A stretch of 14,364 nucleotides of DNA from Candidatus Amesbacteria bacterium (lineage in GTDB: Bacteria > Patescibacteriota > Microgenomatia > CAZETR01 > Amesbacteraceae). Where the stretch lies: positions 1 to 14,364 of the forward strand of contig JAUXUE010000025.1 in the NCBI GenBank assembly GCA_030681075.1. Reading direction: 5' to 3'. A program made the position numbers and the translations under genes. Below the pieces are notes generated by a model. It did not search any database and was not told the origin of the DNA. It saw nothing but the letters and a program-made list of their open reading frames with translations. Positions 1 to 7,841 of the stretch are shown here, piece after piece (the stretch's first letter is position 1; the number at the start of each line of letters is the position of its first letter).

Positions 1-1088
1 TCTACAATTGAAGTATTCGCCGAAATCACTTTCGAAACAACTTCACGGATTTTCTCTTCAGGAATATTGAATACAACTCTTGCCTCACGTTTATTGATAA
101 GTAAATCTGCTGTTTGTTTACTGGGATTTTTCATAAATTCAAAATACATTATTGCATCAGCTGTAATAATCTTGGCATAACTTTCGGACAAACCCAATTC
201 AATCAACTGAAGTCTTTTTTGGGCTGGCAATAATGGTAATTCTGAGCGCCACTTTTCAATTTTCTCTTGTGTAAATTCAAATGGCGGAATATCCGGCTCG
301 GGAAAATATCTATAATCATTGGCTTCCTCTTTGACTCTTTGACTAAATGTCTCTCTAGTAGTTTCTTTGAATCCTCTTGTTTCTTGCACAGGATTAACTC
401 CTGATTCCAAAAGTTTAATTTGCCGTGAGACTTCAAAATCTACTGCTTTTTTGACAAATCTGAATGAATTTACATTTTTGATCTCGACCTTATAATTTGG
501 AAAGCTTTCGTCTGGACTAACACTTATATTTGCTTCCAAGCGCATCGATCCCTTTTCCATATCACAACTACTGATCCCAAGTGCTCTAATTATTTGTTGT
601 AATTCTTTCAGGAAATTATCACTATCGTTACTGTCATTAAAATCAGCCTCGGTCACCACCTCGACCAATGGCACCCCACTCCTATTAAAGTCTATCAATG
701 TTTCAGGACCTTGATGCAATAATTTTCCAGTATCTTCCTCCATATGGACTCGTCTAATTTTGTGACCCAATAAATTTCCCTCCACACAAAAAGGCTCATC
801 ATATTGGCTTATTTGATAGCCCTTTGGTAAATCTGGATAAAAATAATTCTTGCGGTCAAATTTGGATTTCAAATTAATTTTGCAGCCAAGTGCCAAACCC
901 AACTTAATACACCACTCTATCGCTTTGGCATTGGGCACCGGTAGAGCTCCGGGAAGACCCAGGCAGACCGGACAGACTTGTGAATTTGGCGGAGTATTAA
1001 AATGGGCAGCGGGACAACCACAAAACATTTTTGAGTTAGTAGATAATTCTATATGTATTTCAAATCCCAAAACCGTTTGCCAAGACAT
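1..1088 (-). CDS. gatB: Aspartyl/glutamyl-tRNA amidotransferase subunit B, 3'-truncated by window edge
   Basis: GatB binds mischarged Glu-tRNA(Gln) or Asp-tRNA(Asn), activates the side-chain carboxylate with ATP in its cradle domain, and receives ammonia from GatA. The 362 visible codons read through without a stop. They contain the N-terminal zinc-type cysteine cluster (FCGCPAAHFN followed by VCPVCLGLPGALPVPN) and the hallmark DFNRSGVPLVEVV and YRYFPEPDIPP motifs, all typical of the cradle domain. The helical part and the C-terminal YqeY-like tail lie beyond position 1. The ATG at 1088 follows a strong Shine-Dalgarno run (AAAGGGGG, a few bases upstream). The start overlaps the end of the upstream transporter gene by 29 bases, so the gene is probably co-transcribed and reinitiates from its own SD. 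The identity is secure. Whether the enzyme serves Gln, Asn or both cannot be told from this window. Confidence 0.96.
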   Translation of the reverse strand, partial: MSWQTVLGFEIHIELSTNSKMFCGCPAAHFNTPPNSQVCPVCLGLPGALPVPNAKAIEWCIKLGLALGCKINLKSKFDRKNYFYPDLPKGYQISQYDEPFCVEGNLLGHKIRRVHMEEDTGKLLHQGPETLIDFNRSGVPLVEVVTEADFNDSNDSDNFLKELQQIIRALGISSCDMEKGSMRLEANISVSPDESFPNYKVEIKNVNSFRFVKKAVDFEVSRQIKLLESGVNPVQETRGFKETTRETFSQRVKEEANDYRYFPEPDIPPFEFTQEKIEKWRSELPLLPAQKRLQLIELGLSESYAKIITADAIMYFEFMKNPSKQTADLLINKREARVVFNIPEEKIREVVSKVISANTSIV

Positions 1089-2289
1089 GATCCCCCTTTC
1101 TATGCATAAAGAAAAAACCCAACACAAGTGTACAAGCCATGATCATAAGTAATATTGGAATTCCCAATACATCGGCCAAAGTGGCAGCTAGAAGTAGAGG
1201 CATGGAAGTAGCAATAATCAGCATAAATGATAAGGATCCATAAACTCGACCTCTAAACCAGGCTGGTGTTTTCTCTTGTAAAAGTGTCTGCGATGGCACT
1301 GTAATTGCAGCCGATGAAATACCCAAAAGAACTGCCGATACAGCACCAAAAAACACACTATATCGTGTAAGATAAGGCAAAATCGCCAATAGTAACAAGG
1401 AGGTGGCAGAACCGATCAGACCAAATTTAATAATCATAATTTTTCTATATCTTTTTAACAAATCTGGAAGTTTTGATGTAAATAATAAGGCGCCAATCGC
1501 AGCAGGTACTACTAATACTAGACTAACATGCTTCAGATCCAACCCCAATTCTACACGGGTATAAGAGGGTAATATAGAAGAAATAATGGCGACAAATATT
1601 TGCGAGAATATAATTACCATAAGCGGTAATAATACCGTATTGTTTGATCTAATAAACTTATATCCAAGTGCAAAGTCACGCCAGAATTTGTTGATTTGAA
1701 AATTTTTGGTCTTGGGTTCGTCTTTTGGCAAAAGATATACAGAGATTGCAGCAACCAAAAGTAATATTGAAGCAAATACTACTGTATTGTTGATACCAAG
1801 AACGGTCAAAAATAATCCACCCATGCCAAACCCAAATAAGAAGGTGGCTTGTTGGGTCAGTAAAAACATTCCATTGGCTGAAGCCAAAAGCTTGCCTTTG
1901 ATAAGTGATGGCAGACTGGCTTGTTGGCTTGGTAAATAGAGCTGATCTATAAGCCAATACAAGAAAACTACGGCGTACAAGGCAAAGACATATTTCTTTA
2001 ATATCAAAAATGATGCTACGCTAATAGCTTGAGCAATATTGGTAACAATCATCATTTTACGCCTGCTAAAATTATCGACAATTGCTCCCGAAAACGGACC
2101 AAAAAATAATGCCGGTAGTGAGCTTGCAATCCAGAGCATTGATACTGCCACATTGGATTTTGTGGCTTCAAAAATCCGTGTCAGAACAATGAATGTCATA
2201 AGATTAATTGTAATTTGGGACAATATTTGTGAAAGCCAGAGCTTGACAAAGTTTGAGTTTTTCAACAATAATCCAAAATCCGATTTCAT
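1060..2289 (-). CDS. MFS transporter (12-TM exporter type) inside the gat operon
   Basis: This is a major facilitator superfamily permease of about 409 residues with roughly twelve hydrophobic segments and no soluble domain. The MFS motif A appears between TM2 and TM3 as GAIVDNFSRRK (about residues 68-78). The overall look is of the MFS_1/MFS_3 drug- or siderophore-exporter-like proteins; no substrate can be assigned. A longer reading begins at a TTG at 2313, but the ATG at 2289 forms an exact ATGA overlap with the gatA stop codon and the protein then starts in a normal MFS N-terminus (MKSDFGLLLKN), so I prefer 2289. The 3' end overlaps gatB by 29 bases. The tight overlaps on both sides mean the transporter is translated as part of the amidotransferase operon, a placement I cannot explain functionally. 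Confidence 0.88.
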   Translation of the reverse strand: MKSDFGLLLKNSNFVKLWLSQILSQITINLMTFIVLTRIFEATKSNVAVSMLWIASSLPALFFGPFSGAIVDNFSRRKMMIVTNIAQAISVASFLILKKYVFALYAVVFLYWLIDQLYLPSQQASLPSLIKGKLLASANGMFLLTQQATFLFGFGMGGLFLTVLGINNTVVFASILLLVAAISVYLLPKDEPKTKNFQINKFWRDFALGYKFIRSNNTVLLPLMVIIFSQIFVAIISSILPSYTRVELGLDLKHVSLVLVVPAAIGALLFTSKLPDLLKRYRKIMIIKFGLIGSATSLLLLAILPYLTRYSVFFGAVSAVLLGISSAAITVPSQTLLQEKTPAWFRGRVYGSLSFMLIIATSMPLLLAATLADVLGIPILLMIMACTLVLGFFFMHRKGDHVLANGFGI

Positions 2290-3650
2290 AAATTTGGCTT
2301 GGCTTTGTGCCAATCGGTCACTTGCTGATATTGGTGGCCAATTTTAAATAACAATTCTTCCGAAAACATCGGTCCTTGAATTTGAAATCCCACCGGCATC
2401 CCCTCTTCAAAACCGCAGGGAATAGCCAACGAAGGAATCCCGGCGATATTTGTCGTAACCATATACAAATCAGCTAACATATTTTTAATCGGGTCAGAAA
2501 TTAGTTCACCTAATTTTGTGGCAACTGTCGGAGCCACTGGCATTATAATTACATCACATTTTTCAAATGCTTTATTGTAATCTTCAATTATTTTTGTTCT
2601 CACTTGTTGAGCCTTTTTGTAATATGCATCATAGTAACCAGCTGACAAGGCATAGGTTCCGATCATAATTCGACGCATCGATTCTTGAGTAAAATTAGAT
2701 CTATCCTGACCAAATCTTATACCGTCATACCGTCCCAAATTTGAGCTGGTTTCACTCGGAGCTAATAAATAATAAGTCGATACGGCATATTTGAGCATCG
2801 GCAATGAAATATCGATAATTTGTGCACCCATACTGACCAATTTACCGACAGCTTCCTTAATCTGTGAATCAAGTTCGAAGGGAACTCCAATCTTAATTGT
2901 ACTTGGAGCTATATTTAAGTTTTTTGAATAAATTGGCACATTATTTGGTGATGAAGTGGCATCCAGCTTGTCCTGACCGGCAATTAATTCTAAGATCAAA
3001 CTTAGATCTTCTACGTTTTTAGCCATAGGACCAACCGAGTCGAGAGATGATGCATAGGCAATCGCACCATACCGGCTGACCCGGCCATAAGTTACCTTTA
3101 ATCCTGAAATACCGCACCAACCAGCGGGATTACGGATTGACCCACCGGTATCCTCACCGATTGCAAACATAGCCATCCGTGCCGATACAGCAGCGGCAGC
3201 CCCTCCAGAAGATCCTCCCGCCACTCGCGTCTGATCCCAAGGATTTTTTACAGGCCCAAAGTCAGTATTTTCCGAGCTTCCCCCATGTCCCCAGGCATCC
3301 ATATTGGTTTTGCCTATCAAAATCGCTCCCGCCTCTTTCAATTTTCGAACCACGGTCGCATCATAATCGGGAACATAATTGTTCAAAACATTTGATGCGG
3401 AAGTAGTCCTAATATTTTTTGTAACATATGCATCTTTCAATACATATGGTACTCCGGATAACAATGTATCAAACTTTACACTTCTTGCTTCATCTAATAA
3501 TTCTTGTTTGTCACGAAGTGTGATGAATATATTTAGCTCTGGATTATTCCTCTCAATATTCTCCAGACATTCGTTCACCACAACCTCAGGAGTTACTTCT
3601 CCTGATCGATACTTTACTGCTAATTGAGAAATGGATAGATCAAGATTCAT
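2286..3650 (-). CDS. gatA: Aspartyl/glutamyl-tRNA amidotransferase subunit A
   Basis: GatA is the glutaminase subunit of GatCAB. It hydrolyses glutamine and passes ammonia to GatB for transamidation of mischarged tRNA. The amidase-signature triad is intact: Lys72 (VLKDAY), cis-Ser147 (GGSSGG) and nucleophile Ser171 (GEDTGGSIRNPA). The 75- and 24-residue spacings match the well-studied bacterial GatA triad. At 454 residues it is somewhat shorter than the usual 480-490, with no obvious loss of a motif. The C-terminus (TDWHKAKP) is typical of the family. The start overlaps the end of gatC by 11 bases and the stop overlaps the transporter start as ATGA, so translational coupling along the operon is likely. 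A clear Shine-Dalgarno is not visible at this start, consistent with coupling. Confidence 0.97.
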   Translation of the reverse strand: MNLDLSISQLAVKYRSGEVTPEVVVNECLENIERNNPELNIFITLRDKQELLDEARSVKFDTLLSGVPYVLKDAYVTKNIRTTSASNVLNNYVPDYDATVVRKLKEAGAILIGKTNMDAWGHGGSSENTDFGPVKNPWDQTRVAGGSSGGAAAAVSARMAMFAIGEDTGGSIRNPAGWCGISGLKVTYGRVSRYGAIAYASSLDSVGPMAKNVEDLSLILELIAGQDKLDATSSPNNVPIYSKNLNIAPSTIKIGVPFELDSQIKEAVGKLVSMGAQIIDISLPMLKYAVSTYYLLAPSETSSNLGRYDGIRFGQDRSNFTQESMRRIMIGTYALSAGYYDAYYKKAQQVRTKIIEDYNKAFEKCDVIIMPVAPTVATKLGELISDPIKNMLADLYMVTTNIAGIPSLAIPCGFEEGMPVGFQIQGPMFSEELLFKIGHQYQQVTDWHKAKPNL

Positions 3651-3891
3651 TGAATATAGCTTTAACTTTGAAATAACCAGGGATTGGTAAAATTCTTGAT
3701 GTGTCTATCACATCATCACGTACAACATTTGTCAGTCCTGTAACCTGTGAAGTTGGTTCGACATCACGTAAGTCCAATGCTGCTAATTCATCAACCAATC
3801 CAACCGTAACATCTAAATCCTTTTGTAACTTTTGAGCCATTTCGTCACTGATCTGCAAGTTAGCCAGCTTTGCTACTTTCTTTACATCCAT
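3640..3891 (-). CDS. gatC: Aspartyl/glutamyl-tRNA amidotransferase subunit C
   Basis: GatC is the small subunit that wraps around the GatA-GatB interface and stabilises the complex. The 83-residue product has the standard pattern: an N-terminal helix beginning MDVKKVAKLANLQISDEM, a second helix (LVDELAALDLRDVEP), the turn around PTSQVTGL with the following VVRDDV, and a C-terminal segment ending GYFKVKAIFNES, like the GYFKVP.V ending of the family. A TTG 33 bases upstream gives a longer reading, but family length and the -10-like element just before the ATG support 3891. The gene is first in the gatC-gatA-MFS-gatB operon. A REP hairpin lies 34 bases upstream. Confidence 0.95.
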   Translation of the reverse strand: MDVKKVAKLANLQISDEMAQKLQKDLDVTVGLVDELAALDLRDVEPTSQVTGLTNVVRDDVIDTSRILPIPGYFKVKAIFNES

Positions 3892-3898
3892 GTACTCA

Positions 3899-3924
3899 AG
3901 TTTACCACAATTATTATTTGTCAA
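3899..3924 (-). promoter_or_regulatory. Candidate gat operon promoter
   Basis: On the minus strand an extended -10 (TGG then TAAACT, -10 at 3899-3904) lies 7 bases before the gatC ATG. A TTGACA at 3919-3924 lies upstream, but with only a 14-base spacer. The spacing to ATG would give a leaderless or nearly leaderless mRNA. The REP hairpin ends two bases upstream of the -35-like box. Confidence 0.45.
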
Positions 3925-3925
3925 T

Positions 3926-3954
3926 TAGACTTCCACCTGGAAGGTGGAAGTCTA
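3926..3954. repeat. REP-like palindrome, copy 1 (3' side of the RAYT gene)
   Basis: This is a perfect 29-base stem-loop with 13-base arms (tagacttccacct / aggtggaagtcta) around a GGA loop. It is flanked by CAAT on the left and GAGA on the right. The right edge supplies the TAG stop codon of the transposase gene. Near-identical copies occur at 4612-4640 and 10539-10567. Pairing of a RAYT gene with flanking short palindromes is the known organisation of REP systems. Confidence 0.9.
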
Positions 3955-4596
3955 GAGATCGATACAGAGATGCTCTATTCTCTTAAGTTCTCTTGCGTAG
4001 TCACTATGATTCATCACAAAATCACGATACGAATAAGTTTTGTGACTATAAAATGGTATCGGTTCTTTTAAACATCTAGGAAACGATGACCAAGGATACA
4101 AAGGGAGGTCATTTTTTGAAACGATGGAAGCTACATACGGATTCAAATGAATATAGCGCGTTAGATGTAATAATTGTTCTTCCGATTCAATCGGAACGGA
4201 CTTAAACGCTCCCTGAAATACTGGCCCGACACGATTATTCGCAGTATTAAAGTAACGGGTATAACTATTTGTAAACAGACTAAGGTATTTTGATATTCCT
4301 CCATCTTCTAACTGTTGGAGTAGAAAGTGAAAATGATTTGGCATTATGACATAAGAAATTATTTTTACCAATTTTTTTCCACTTTCCATACGAAGTCTCA
4401 CATTTATCTTTTCAGATTCAGTTAAAGGTTTATACCTTGACAATTTTATTGGTGGTTTTATATATTGGTAGTAGTCTTTTGATAATATCGCTTGATTATA
4501 ATCACGTTCGGATACAAAAGTCTGTTGCTTTGCTACACCACGATTAAATACATGATAATACTGATCAGTAACTAGCGGGTGATCTCTTCCAGCCAT
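3952..4596 (-). CDS. REP-associated tyrosine transposase (RAYT, Y1/HUH family)
   Basis: This is a single-strand DNA nickase/transposase of the IS200-related TnpA-REP family, which acts on REP hairpins. The 214-residue product shows the HUH metal-binding motif as HFH in YVIMPNHFHFLL (His88 and His90 counting from the ATG at 4596). The nucleophile region is NSYTRYFN, with candidate tyrosines at about 112 and 115. The family signature GPVFQGAFKS and the RYIHLNPY segment follow. The N-terminal YYHVFNRG is also typical. A GTG at 4611 would add five residues, but the ATG has a TATACT box 6 bases upstream. The stop codon TAG lies inside REP copy 1, and REP copy 2 lies just upstream of the gene, so gene and palindromes form one module inserted between gatC and htpX. 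Domestication is possible: such genes are usually single-copy and not flanked by insertion sequence ends. Confidence 0.93.
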   Translation of the reverse strand: MAGRDHPLVTDQYYHVFNRGVAKQQTFVSERDYNQAILSKDYYQYIKPPIKLSRYKPLTESEKINVRLRMESGKKLVKIISYVIMPNHFHFLLQQLEDGGISKYLSLFTNSYTRYFNTANNRVGPVFQGAFKSVPIESEEQLLHLTRYIHLNPYVASIVSKNDLPLYPWSSFPRCLKEPIPFYSHKTYSYRDFVMNHSDYARELKRIEHLCIDL

Positions 4597-4602
4597 ATTA
4601 TT

Positions 4603-4608
4603 AGTATA
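4603..4608 (-). promoter_or_regulatory. -10-like element of the RAYT gene
   Basis: TATACT on the minus strand lies 6 bases before the ATG at 4596 and just inside REP copy 2. No convincing -35 is visible. The spacing fits a leaderless transcript. Confidence 0.45.
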
Positions 4609-4611
4609 CAC

Positions 4612-4640
4612 TAGACTTCCACCTGGAAGGTGGAAGTCAA
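4612..4640. repeat. REP-like palindrome, copy 2 (5' side of the RAYT gene)
   Basis: This is the same hairpin as copies 1 and 3, with 11 perfect base pairs (4614-4638) around the GGA loop. The outermost two bases on the right no longer pair (AA instead of TA). Relative to copy 1 the flanking bases are inverted: the AATT side faces right. It begins one base after the stop codon of htpX on the minus strand, so it may also help end that transcript, although no U-tract follows it on that strand. Confidence 0.9.
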
Positions 4641-4641
4641 A

Positions 4642-5568
4642 TTAAGACATTGATTCTAGAGCTTTGATGCGATCAGTAAGAGGCGGATGAGTATTGAACA
4701 TGTTGGCAAACCAGCCACGGGCATCGGATGATAAATTTTTGAGAGGATTGGTAATGTACAAATGAGCTGTAGCTTTGTTGGCAGCTTCCAGAGGCTCTTT
4801 GTCTGCTCCTAGCTTCTCGAGAGCTGAAATCAAGCCCGATGGTTGTCTTGTCAATTTAACCGAAGATGCATCAGCCAAATATTCCCGTCTTCTGGAAATT
4901 GCGAGCTGAATAATCTGGGCAATTATTGGTGATAATATAGCCAACAAAATACCAATTACCAAAAAAATCGCATTTGAGCTTTTATTATCATCAGAATTTG
5001 ATTTTGAATAAAATGTCGCTCTAAGCAACCAATCACCAAGTAAAGTAATCAATCCAACCAAGATCGTAACTATAGACATAAGTCGCGTATCATAATTGGC
5101 CACATGAGACAGTTCATGTCCAATTACACCTTCGAGTTCTGTGCGATTCAATTGTGCCAATAAACCCATAGTCGCACAAACTGCGGCATGCTCGGGATCC
5201 CGCCCTGTAGCAAATGCATTGAGAGCTGTATCATCTATGACATAAAGCTTTGGCATCGGGATTCTGGCTGCCATACTAAGATTTTCTGCAACTGTAAAAA
5301 ACATAAAATCCCGTTTCTTGTCAGCCGGCCTGGCTCCAGAAATTCCCAAGACTATCTTGTCACTCCAATAATATGATCCAAAACTCATTAGACCAGAAAT
5401 TATCAAGCCTATACCCAAAAATTCCAGCCCCGTAGACTCATATCCATAGAATACTGCCATTCCACGGGCTATAAAATAGGATGCGACCAAAACAAACGCA
5501 CCAAAGCCAGCTATCACTAGCCAGCTTTTGCGCTTATTGGCATCTACTGATTCAAAGACATTGTTCAT
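4642..5568 (-). CDS. htpX: HtpX-type membrane zinc metalloprotease (M48)
   Basis: HtpX is an inner-membrane M48 peptidase that degrades misfolded membrane proteins with the active site facing the cytoplasm. The 308-residue protein has two N-terminal membrane segments (about residues 16-36 and 48-66). The zinc motif HELSH is at 151-155, followed by TM segments at about 162-183 and 200-225. The third ligand is Glu229 in EYLADASSV, and the family C-terminus HPPLTDRIKALE is present. The length is normal. The start overlaps lemA by 4 bases (ATGA), so the pair is translationally coupled, a common htpX-lemA arrangement. The ORF ends one base before a REP hairpin. Confidence 0.96.
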   Translation of the reverse strand: MNNVFESVDANKRKSWLVIAGFGAFVLVASYFIARGMAVFYGYESTGLEFLGIGLIISGLMSFGSYYWSDKIVLGISGARPADKKRDFMFFTVAENLSMAARIPMPKLYVIDDTALNAFATGRDPEHAAVCATMGLLAQLNRTELEGVIGHELSHVANYDTRLMSIVTILVGLITLLGDWLLRATFYSKSNSDDNKSSNAIFLVIGILLAILSPIIAQIIQLAISRRREYLADASSVKLTRQPSGLISALEKLGADKEPLEAANKATAHLYITNPLKNLSSDARGWFANMFNTHPPLTDRIKALESMS

Positions 5569-6113
5569 AGACTAATTTTCGGACTCTTCGTCTCTGATTC
5601 GGTAACTTTTAAAAATTCACCACCTGCCGGTGTTTCCAATCCTTTTTCAGACTTGAACCCAAAAGCATTGGCCACTATGTTACTTGGGAAAGTGGCGATT
5701 TTGATATTGTAATCGGCCGTCAAATCAATCATAGTTCTTCTGGAATACATGACTTTGTCTGAAGTGTCGCGCAATTCTCCCATGAGATTGGTAATGACAT
5801 CAGCTCCTTTCATCTGGGGATTACTCTCCATGATTACTTGCAACTTGGGAAGTAGCTCAGCTACTTTTGCCGATGGATCACTCATTTTGCGGGCATCAGC
5901 CAGCATTTTTAGGATTTCTTTCTCGTGCTTGAGGTAAGCTTTGGCTGAAGTTTCCAAATTTGGAATCAGCTCTGATTGCCGCTTCAATTGATTGCCAATT
6001 TCCTGGACTGAGGCTCCAATCTGGGTCTTATTAGCCACTAGCCCGTTGTAGACACCCACAACATACAAGACTACTAATACTAATCCTCCTAATAATATTA
6101 TAGGTAAACTCAT
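5565..6113 (-). CDS. lemA: LemA family membrane protein
   Basis: LemA proteins are single-pass membrane proteins with a long helical-bundle domain facing outward. Their function is uncertain, but they are often encoded next to HtpX. The 182-residue product has a TM helix at residues 4-21 (PIILLGGLVLVVLYVVGVYN). It continues with the characteristic LemA pattern: YNGLVANKTQIGASVQEIGNQLKRQ, a LIPNLETSAKAY segment and TMIDLTADYNIKIATFPSNIVANAFGF. The start codon is preceded by AGGAGGTGA, an essentially perfect complement of the 16S anti-Shine-Dalgarno, about ten bases away. It therefore has its own strong translation signal besides the 4-base overlap with the upstream peptidase gene. It also overlaps htpX by 4 bases. 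Confidence 0.95.
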   Translation of the reverse strand: MSLPIILLGGLVLVVLYVVGVYNGLVANKTQIGASVQEIGNQLKRQSELIPNLETSAKAYLKHEKEILKMLADARKMSDPSAKVAELLPKLQVIMESNPQMKGADVITNLMGELRDTSDKVMYSRRTMIDLTADYNIKIATFPSNIVANAFGFKSEKGLETPAGGEFLKVTESETKSPKISL

Positions 6114-7825
6114 ACTAATAAACTCACCTCCTCATACAACTTTTCAACTTCGGAAATACCTGTTAGCCAAAAGTCTTTATCAGTTATATCAATTCCCAGT
6201 GACAAAAACAAATTTTTGGGAGAATCTGATGACCCTTGGGACAAGAACCACTTTATCTTCTCTATAAATTTGGGTTCTTGTTTTACTTTATTTTGCATTG
6301 CTTTTGAAATAAGTAATCCCGAAGAATATGAATATACATAAAAGAAATTTCTAAAATGGGACCAATAAACCCACCAGTTTTGTGTTCCTGCGTTTTGTTT
6401 TACAAAATCACCCATGTAAGATGCCATATGCTTAGTAAATATTTCTCCTATTTCCTCTTTTGATAAATAATTCTTCTGACGAAATGTTTCGTGTAATTCT
6501 TGTTCAAATTTATAGGCGGCCACCTGCCTGAAAATGGTGGAAATATCATCATCCAGCTTTTTCATAATTAGAGTTTTATCTTTTGGCAAACTCTGCAAGA
6601 CAAAGTCTTCCATAAAAGTACTAGCCACTTCAGCGGTGGACAGGGGTGATCCAAAATTGAGAGCGCATTTTTGCGATTTCATCAATTCATTATTGATACC
6701 GTGACCCGCCTCATGGGCCAATGTCAATACATCGCGCAAGTTGTTGGTATGATTTAATAAAATATATGTGGGTTGAGTAGGTCTTTCAATGGCGCAAAAA
6801 GCTCCGCCCCGTTTGCCAAGTTTTGGATAAACATCTATCTGGCCATTGTCCACAAAATCCATAAAAATCTTTTGAAATTCGGGATCCAGGTTGCCAAAGA
6901 CATTCGCAATTAAGTTGACTGATGTTTCAAAATCATAATTAACTTGAGTATTTTCAATCGGCGCATTTCTGTCCCAATAATTAAGTTTCGCCATTCCCAA
7001 AAATTTGGCTTTTGTTTCATAAAATTTGTGAGCCAGAGAAAATTTGGAACTGACAGCCTCAATCATAGCATCGACAACCTCTGAGTCTATATCATCAGCC
7101 AAATGGCGCATCAGATCTGGCCTGGTTACCCCGCGTAAGTCATCATTAATTTTTTTGTCGTATAAAATAGCATTTAATTCATGTTCAGCGATTTTGGCGT
7201 TTCTTCCCAAAATCTCATTAATAGCTAAGCCCGCATTTTCCCGGATCTTGGCGTCTGGCAATTGTAAATCAGAAGAATATTCTTCCAGAGTTTTACTGGC
7301 AATTTTTTCCTCTGATAAAAATTGAGAAGTCATACGCACCCAACTGGAGTGAGCAGAGTTATTTTTTAAATTCAATATTTTTTCCTCCGGGTCTGAAAGA
7401 GTAAATTTACCTGTCGCAAACAGGTGTTCCAAAAAATGTCTAAAGTCAATCAAAAGATCACTCTCCAAAAATATTTTCTGAATATTGCCGGGAACTTTGG
7501 ATAACTTTAATAAAAAGAATTGGTTTTGGTTGTAGAGCTTGACCGAAAATTCTTCTAATTTATTATTTTGGGCTTTTATGGCCGGATCAGATTGATCAAG
7601 TGACTCTCTAAGCCCCCAATAATAACCCAAATCGCCAGTAGTTCCGTAATTCTTTTGCAAGTCATCAAATTCCAAAATCGCCTCTGACAATACTTTCGGG
7701 TCACTAAGATAATCTTCTCTAGTTTTCCACTTCGTGCTGAAAGCCAAATTCTTTTCTTCCACGGTCTTTAATTGATCCTCAAATGTATTCAATAACCCAA
7801 AATTCCAAGAATATCTTTTATTCAT
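6110..7825 (-). CDS. M3 family oligoendopeptidase (PepF-like)
   Basis: This is a cytoplasmic zinc oligopeptidase of the thimet/oligoendopeptidase F family that breaks down short peptides. It has 571 residues, within the usual 560-600. The active site HEAGH is at 371-375 and the third zinc ligand is Glu399 in STAEVASTFMED. The YSYSSGLL segment near the C-terminus carries the conserved tyrosine region. No signal peptide is present. The ATG at 7825 is preceded after 5 bases by TATTAT, a -10-like box, so the operon peptidase-lemA-htpX probably starts here, possibly leaderless. The stop overlaps lemA by 4 bases. Co-transcription with lemA and htpX suggests a protein turnover unit in which membrane proteolysis by HtpX is followed by peptide clearance; that link is inference. 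Confidence 0.94.
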   Translation of the reverse strand: MNKRYSWNFGLLNTFEDQLKTVEEKNLAFSTKWKTREDYLSDPKVLSEAILEFDDLQKNYGTTGDLGYYWGLRESLDQSDPAIKAQNNKLEEFSVKLYNQNQFFLLKLSKVPGNIQKIFLESDLLIDFRHFLEHLFATGKFTLSDPEEKILNLKNNSAHSSWVRMTSQFLSEEKIASKTLEEYSSDLQLPDAKIRENAGLAINEILGRNAKIAEHELNAILYDKKINDDLRGVTRPDLMRHLADDIDSEVVDAMIEAVSSKFSLAHKFYETKAKFLGMAKLNYWDRNAPIENTQVNYDFETSVNLIANVFGNLDPEFQKIFMDFVDNGQIDVYPKLGKRGGAFCAIERPTQPTYILLNHTNNLRDVLTLAHEAGHGINNELMKSQKCALNFGSPLSTAEVASTFMEDFVLQSLPKDKTLIMKKLDDDISTIFRQVAAYKFEQELHETFRQKNYLSKEEIGEIFTKHMASYMGDFVKQNAGTQNWWVYWSHFRNFFYVYSYSSGLLISKAMQNKVKQEPKFIEKIKWFLSQGSSDSPKNLFLSLGIDITDKDFWLTGISEVEKLYEEVSLLV

Positions 7826-7826
7826 A

Positions 7827-7836
7827 TGCTATAATA
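7827..7836. promoter_or_regulatory. Overlapping divergent -10 elements
   Basis: On the plus strand TGCTATAAT (7827-7835) is a perfect extended -10 that could drive a small RNA starting near 7842. On the minus strand the same bases read TATTAT (7831-7836), 5 bases before the peptidase ATG. The two transcripts would compete for the site. Confidence 0.5.
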
Positions 7837-7841
7837 AATCC

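Noticed and set aside
850..1152. A 100-codon plus-strand reading frame opposite gatB
   Set aside because: It is antisense to the conserved GatB N-terminus, has low-complexity unnatural composition and no promoter or SD.
3832..4071. A plus-strand reading frame through REP copy 1
   Set aside because: It is antisense to gatC and the RAYT C-terminus. Its similarity to the NUDIX tail comes only from the shared palindrome.
3926..4640. A full IS200/IS605 insertion sequence
   Set aside because: The protein has RAYT signatures and the ends are symmetric REP hairpins. There is no tnpB and no typical left and right subterminal ends.
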